Source: Halomonas sp. 54_146
Lineage (GTDB): Bacteria > Pseudomonadota > Gammaproteobacteria > Pseudomonadales > Halomonadaceae
Assembly (NCBI RefSeq): GCF_001507855.1
Contig: NZ_LGEN01000010.1
Location: 1-64,000, forward strand
Direction: 5' to 3'
DNA length: 64,000 bases
Below the pieces are notes generated by a model. The model was not told the origin of the DNA. It saw only the letters and a program-made list of their open reading frames with translations, and did not search any database. Shown one piece after another: positions 61,817 through 64,000 of this stretch. Made by a program: the position numbers and the translations under genes. Each line of letters opens with the position of its first letter. The stretch's first letter is position 1.

Positions 61817-62211
61817 GCCGTTTCACACCGCTACACGCCTCCCCGCCAGTCATATTGTTTCATGATGGCCACTGCCCCTTTTGCCAGCAGGAAGTAGCAT
61901 GGCTGGAAAAGCATCGCCATCGGGAACATATCCAGCTGGTGGATATTCAGGCCAAGGATTTTAACGCCCAGGCGCACGGGAAAGAATTTGCCGCGATGAT
62001 GGGGCAACTGCACCTACGAGATAGTAAGGGAACATGGTATATCGGCATGGATGCCAGCCGTGCCCTCTATGCGGTGTTGGGCTATCGGCGGCTGGTGAGG
62101 TTCTCTTGCTTACCGGTAATAAGCGGCTTAATGAATGCCGGTTACCGGTTTTTTGCCCGTCGACGAATTCGATTCGGGCAGTGGTGGGAAAAACGTAAGG
62201 GGAAACCTTAG
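61813..62211 (+). CDS. DCC-family thiol-disulfide oxidoreductase (DUF393)
   Basis: A 132-residue thioredoxin-like protein with the DCC signature FHDGHCPFC (Cys-Pro-Phe-Cys active pair) and a basic C-terminus. It overlaps the photolyase stop (ATGA) and has AAGGAG 5 bp upstream, so it is translated with it. Partner unknown; such genes often sit beside photolyase genes. Confidence 0.85.
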   Translation: MSRFTPLHASPPVILFHDGHCPFCQQEVAWLEKHRHREHIQLVDIQAKDFNAQAHGKEFAAMMGQLHLRDSKGTWYIGMDASRALYAVLGYRRLVRFSCLPVISGLMNAGYRFFARRRIRFGQWWEKRKGKP

Positions 62212-62254
62212 CGGTTGTAACACTTTGCTTTAAAAACTAGCTTTAAAAGCTGGC

Positions 62255-62557
62255 TTAGAACACTAACGGCATGCGTGAAGTGAGCGGTTCACTGTAGTGC
62301 GTATCGCGGCCAATCACTTCATCATGAGGCACATGCTGGACTAAATAAGCACGGCTTATGCCTGCCCGCTTAAGCTCCATATAGACATCGTCTAGCGCAC
62401 GAAAAAGCATTGGCTTGGCACGCTGCATTAGCATGTGGCGCGTACCCTCAACATCTTCTAGCTCAATTTGATAAAAACGACTGCCCGAATGGGTAATCAC
62501 GCGTATTTCAAAATTGTCGTGACTAGCGACAAACTGTTTAAGATCCTTCAGTTCCAT
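62255..62557 (-). CDS. DUF6482-like protein
   Basis: A 100-residue, soluble protein starting MELKDLKQFVASHDNFEIRV, with an even mix of strand and helix and the stretch RAYLVQHVPHDEVIG. I recall this as DUF6482, a group found in Halomonas and Pseudomonas; function unknown. AGGAGAG lies 4 bp before the ATG. Confidence 0.65.
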   Translation of the reverse strand: MELKDLKQFVASHDNFEIRVITHSGSRFYQIELEDVEGTRHMLMQRAKPMLFRALDDVYMELKRAGISRAYLVQHVPHDEVIGRDTHYSEPLTSRMPLVF

Positions 62558-62731
62558 GGCTCTCTCCTATTTTTTATAGATGTCATGTTTTTATAGATAT
62601 CGTGAGGGCACAGCATGACTGCACCCAATGACGATTCTGTTGCCAGATTATTGCAATATCATTACATAGATATTCACATATAATACTAAGGCAACAATAG
62701 TGCAAGAGAGTTCCGGACGGAAAGTGCTCTT

Positions 62732-62806
62732 AGCAGAAAGCGTTTTAAGCAGAAAGCGTTTTAAGCAGAAAGAGCCCTTGGCTGAAGCGTTAAGCCTGAA
62801 GCATTA
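62732..62806. repeat. 16-bp tandem repeat between two small genes
   Basis: AGCAGAAAGCGTTTTA occurs twice exactly (62732-62747, 62748-62763), then AGCAGAAAGAGCCCTT (62764-62779) and two shorter decayed copies. The rest of the 283-bp gap (62558-62840) is AT-rich without a recognised gene. Confidence 0.8.
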
Positions 62807-62840
62807 AGAAATAAGGCGGCTCACGCTCATTGGCCTTGTC

Positions 62841-63134
62841 TCACTGATACTCAGAAGGATCAATGGCTTTGCCAAGCGAATTGCGGTCAATCCAGTTACC
62901 GCCTTTGGTTTCTTTATAGCGGAATACCACCTTGTCACCCACCGTAACGGGGAGCTCACCATCTTCGGTTTGGTAGCTGTACTTCTCACCTGCCACCACC
63001 AAATGATAGCGATAAAGATCTGGCATACCCAACCACTCTTTGAAAGGCCCCTCGCGCTCTAGCGCTTCTAATTCACCACGACCTTCAAGCTTAGGAAGAC
63101 GCTGCCGATTACCGCGCTTAAATCCACCTGCCAT
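62841..63134 (-). CDS. Conserved hypothetical protein, 97 residues
   Basis: Not recognised. A basic N-terminus (MAGGFKRGNRQRLPKLEG) is followed by a beta-rich part with YRYHLVVAGEKYSY and VGDKVVFRYKETKGGNW, which could be an OB- or SH3-like barrel. GGGAG lies 6 bp before the ATG, so it is probably real. It sits next to dnaB on the same strand. Confidence 0.65.
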   Translation of the reverse strand: MAGGFKRGNRQRLPKLEGRGELEALEREGPFKEWLGMPDLYRYHLVVAGEKYSYQTEDGELPVTVGDKVVFRYKETKGGNWIDRNSLGKAIDPSEYQ

Positions 63135-63142
63135 TTGCTACT

Positions 63143-63200
63143 CCCGTCATTTGCATGTAGTTCGTCATTTGCACGTAGTCCCGTCATTTGCAGCTAGCGG
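63143..63200. repeat. 18-19 bp tandem repeat between dnaB and the 97-residue gene
   Basis: CGTCATTTGCATGTAGTT (63145-63162), CGTCATTTGCACGTAGTCC (63163-63181) and CGTCATTTGCAGCTAGCGG (63182-63200). The start codon of the 97-residue gene lies in a partial fourth copy (CCATTTGCTACTC). Confidence 0.85.
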
Positions 63201-63236
63201 GTGGTGCATTATACGAATTCAACTTCCACCCTCAAG

Positions 63237-64000
63237 TTAATCGCCAAAGGAATCGCCGTAACTATCCGGAGCCAAATCTTCAAAGCGGGTATATTTACCG
63301 ATAAACGCCATATGCACCGTGCCGATAGGCCCGTTACGCTGCTTACCGATAATTAACTCCGCAATTCCCTGGTTATCAGGGTTGTCCGGATTATAAACCT
63401 CATCGCGATAAACAAAGGCGATGACGTCCGCATCCTGCTCAATCGCGCCCGAGTTATGGCTCACAATACCGTCCGCCAACCAGCAGGCATTACCAGGCAC
63501 GGTTAAATCGAACACTTCCTCTTCACCACAAGAACGTATCGCGACGATTCGGTCCCAGAACAGGTCACTGACCGCCATCTGCTTTAAGGCATCGTCTTGC
63601 AGCACGTCAGCATAGGTCGATAGGGTCTCGCGAGAGGGCGAAAATCTGAAGTGCGAAGTACCGCCGTAAGATGTACCCCGCATCGTGGCCATCCGCCGTT
63701 GGCTAATTCCCTTAGCGCTCATCTCTTGCTTAACGTACTCAAATACTTCCTGGGGAAACGTATCGATATTGGTATTGCTGTTAACTCTAGTCGATAGCAC
63801 CTGCTGTAAAGCGGATTGCTGGTGGCCAAACGCGCCAATACGCTGAGCAAAGCGCTGCTGCTGCTCTGATCCCGACACATCGGCGGTGTACCAGCCATCA
63901 CCTTTGCCAGCAACCACATGACGAATCCGAGTAACAATGCCAAAACGCAGTAGCAGTGCGCTCACATCATCAATGAGACGGCGGCTAACCGTCGAAAAGT
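63237..64000 (-). CDS. dnaB: Replicative DNA helicase DnaB with intein (3' part; continues beyond the window)
   Basis: The last 71 residues are the C-terminal extein of Dna[36 protein letters not shown] and [12 protein letters not shown]. Upstream, in the same frame and open to base 64000, is intein sequence ending LADGIVSHN, the C-terminal splice block with His-Asn. The next residue is Ser+1 (junction between 63452 and 63453). Further back, [16 protein letters not shown] is typical of the homing-endonuclease part. The insertion point, just before SGAIEQDAD, is a known DnaB intein site next to the DNA- and ATP-binding core. The N-terminal intein blocks and the helicase domains lie outside the window. 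Confidence 0.92.
   Translation of the reverse strand, partial: FSTVSRRLIDDVSALLLRFGIVTRIRHVVAGKGDGWYTADVSGSEQQQRFAQRIGAFGHQQSALQQVLSTRVNSNTNIDTFPQEVFEYVKQEMSAKGISQRRMATMRGTSYGGTSHFRFSPSRETLSTYADVLQDDALKQMAVSDLFWDRIVAIRSCGEEEVFDLTVPGNACWLADGIVSHNSGAIEQDADVIAFVYRDEVYNPDNPDNQGIAELIIGKQRNGPIGTVHMAFIGKYTRFEDLAPDSYGDSFGD
63453..64000 (-). mobile_element. DnaB intein, C-terminal part
   Basis: About 182 residues of intein lie in the window, up to the edge. The splice-end residues (penultimate His, final Asn, Ser+1) are intact, so splicing looks possible. Whether the homing endonuclease is active cannot be judged because the first LAGLIDADG motif is outside. Confidence 0.85.

Noticed and set aside
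62804-62989. A 61-codon minus-strand frame overlapping the 97-residue gene
   Set aside because: It overlaps the end of the better supported 97-residue gene in another frame and lacks a ribosome site.
63237-63965. Frameshifted or fused DnaB pseudogene
   Set aside because: The extra sequence upstream of SGAIEQDAD is in frame and ends in His-Asn with Ser after it, which fits an intein, not a frameshift.

Overview
The window looks like chromosomal DNA of a halophilic gammaproteobacterium of the Halomonadaceae (Halomonas or a close relative). The evidence is the gene content: a class I polyhydroxyalkanoate (PHA) synthase with phasin and PhaR, a complete seven-gene Mrp-type Na+/H+ antiporter operon, a putrescine ABC transporter, a short LOV photoreceptor, two photolyase/cryptochrome genes, and a DnaB helicase with an intein. 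No rRNA, tRNA or CRISPR array was seen. The species call is inference from content; no search was run.

Layout. 1-4.3 kb: right end of an IS200/IS605-type element that appears to have removed the 5' end of an ATP-grasp gene, followed by a 700-residue protein in which I see a papain-like Gln/Cys/His/Asn arrangement, then tlyA. 4.3-13.2 kb: mscK, pldA, a complete IS3-family element (8974-10650, TGCC target duplication), yqjD/yqjE/yqjK-like genes, a 126-bp imperfect palindrome, and an HI0933-type flavoprotein. 13.4-23.2 kb: an RND efflux pair, a DUF3617 protein, a CPXCG protein, potFGHI. 23.2-28.9 kb: ahpC and ahpF with an OxyR-like operator, then PHA synthase, phasin and an associated small protein. 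28.9-40.7 kb: aroC-prmB divergent from smrB, rssA with an alpha/beta hydrolase, a 30-residue membrane peptide, ybbP-ybbA divergent from tesA, a DMT exporter with a SelW-like protein, an MFS transporter. 40.7-52.6 kb: LOV photoreceptor, PA3496-like protein, ettA, a purD-thioesterase-prkB-hinT run, phaR, rsmE, a retropepsin-like protein, MltB-type transglycosylase, DUF3429, and a DASH cryptochrome with its DUF2256 partner. 52.8-64 kb: mrpGFEDCBA (all on the minus strand), hemH divergent from an FeS-type photolyase with a DCC thiol protein, two small unknown proteins, and the 3' end of dnaB interrupted by an intein that runs off the window.

Working together: phaR (47.0 kb) probably controls the PHA genes at 25.6-28.8 kb, where four TTGCAA/TTGGCAA-type repeats lie upstream of the phasin. 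The LOV protein, DASH cryptochrome, FeS photolyase and hemH form a scattered light and DNA-repair set, and two of these loci carry TGTA-type direct repeats like those known for class II LitR regulators. Mrp, potFGHI and MscK fit salt and osmotic life.

The most notable points are: (1) the ATP-grasp plus papain-like pair, a candidate peptide-ligating/cleaving system I do not recognise as characterised; (2) an IS3 element whose right inverted repeat places a consensus TTGACA box 16 bp from a TATGCT box in flanking DNA, suggesting promoter replacement; (3) a genome-wide habit of short tandem repeats (10-20 bp units, each locus with its own unit) in intergenic DNA and gene ends, seen at more than a dozen places here; (4) the dnaB intein; (5) the short LOV photoreceptor.
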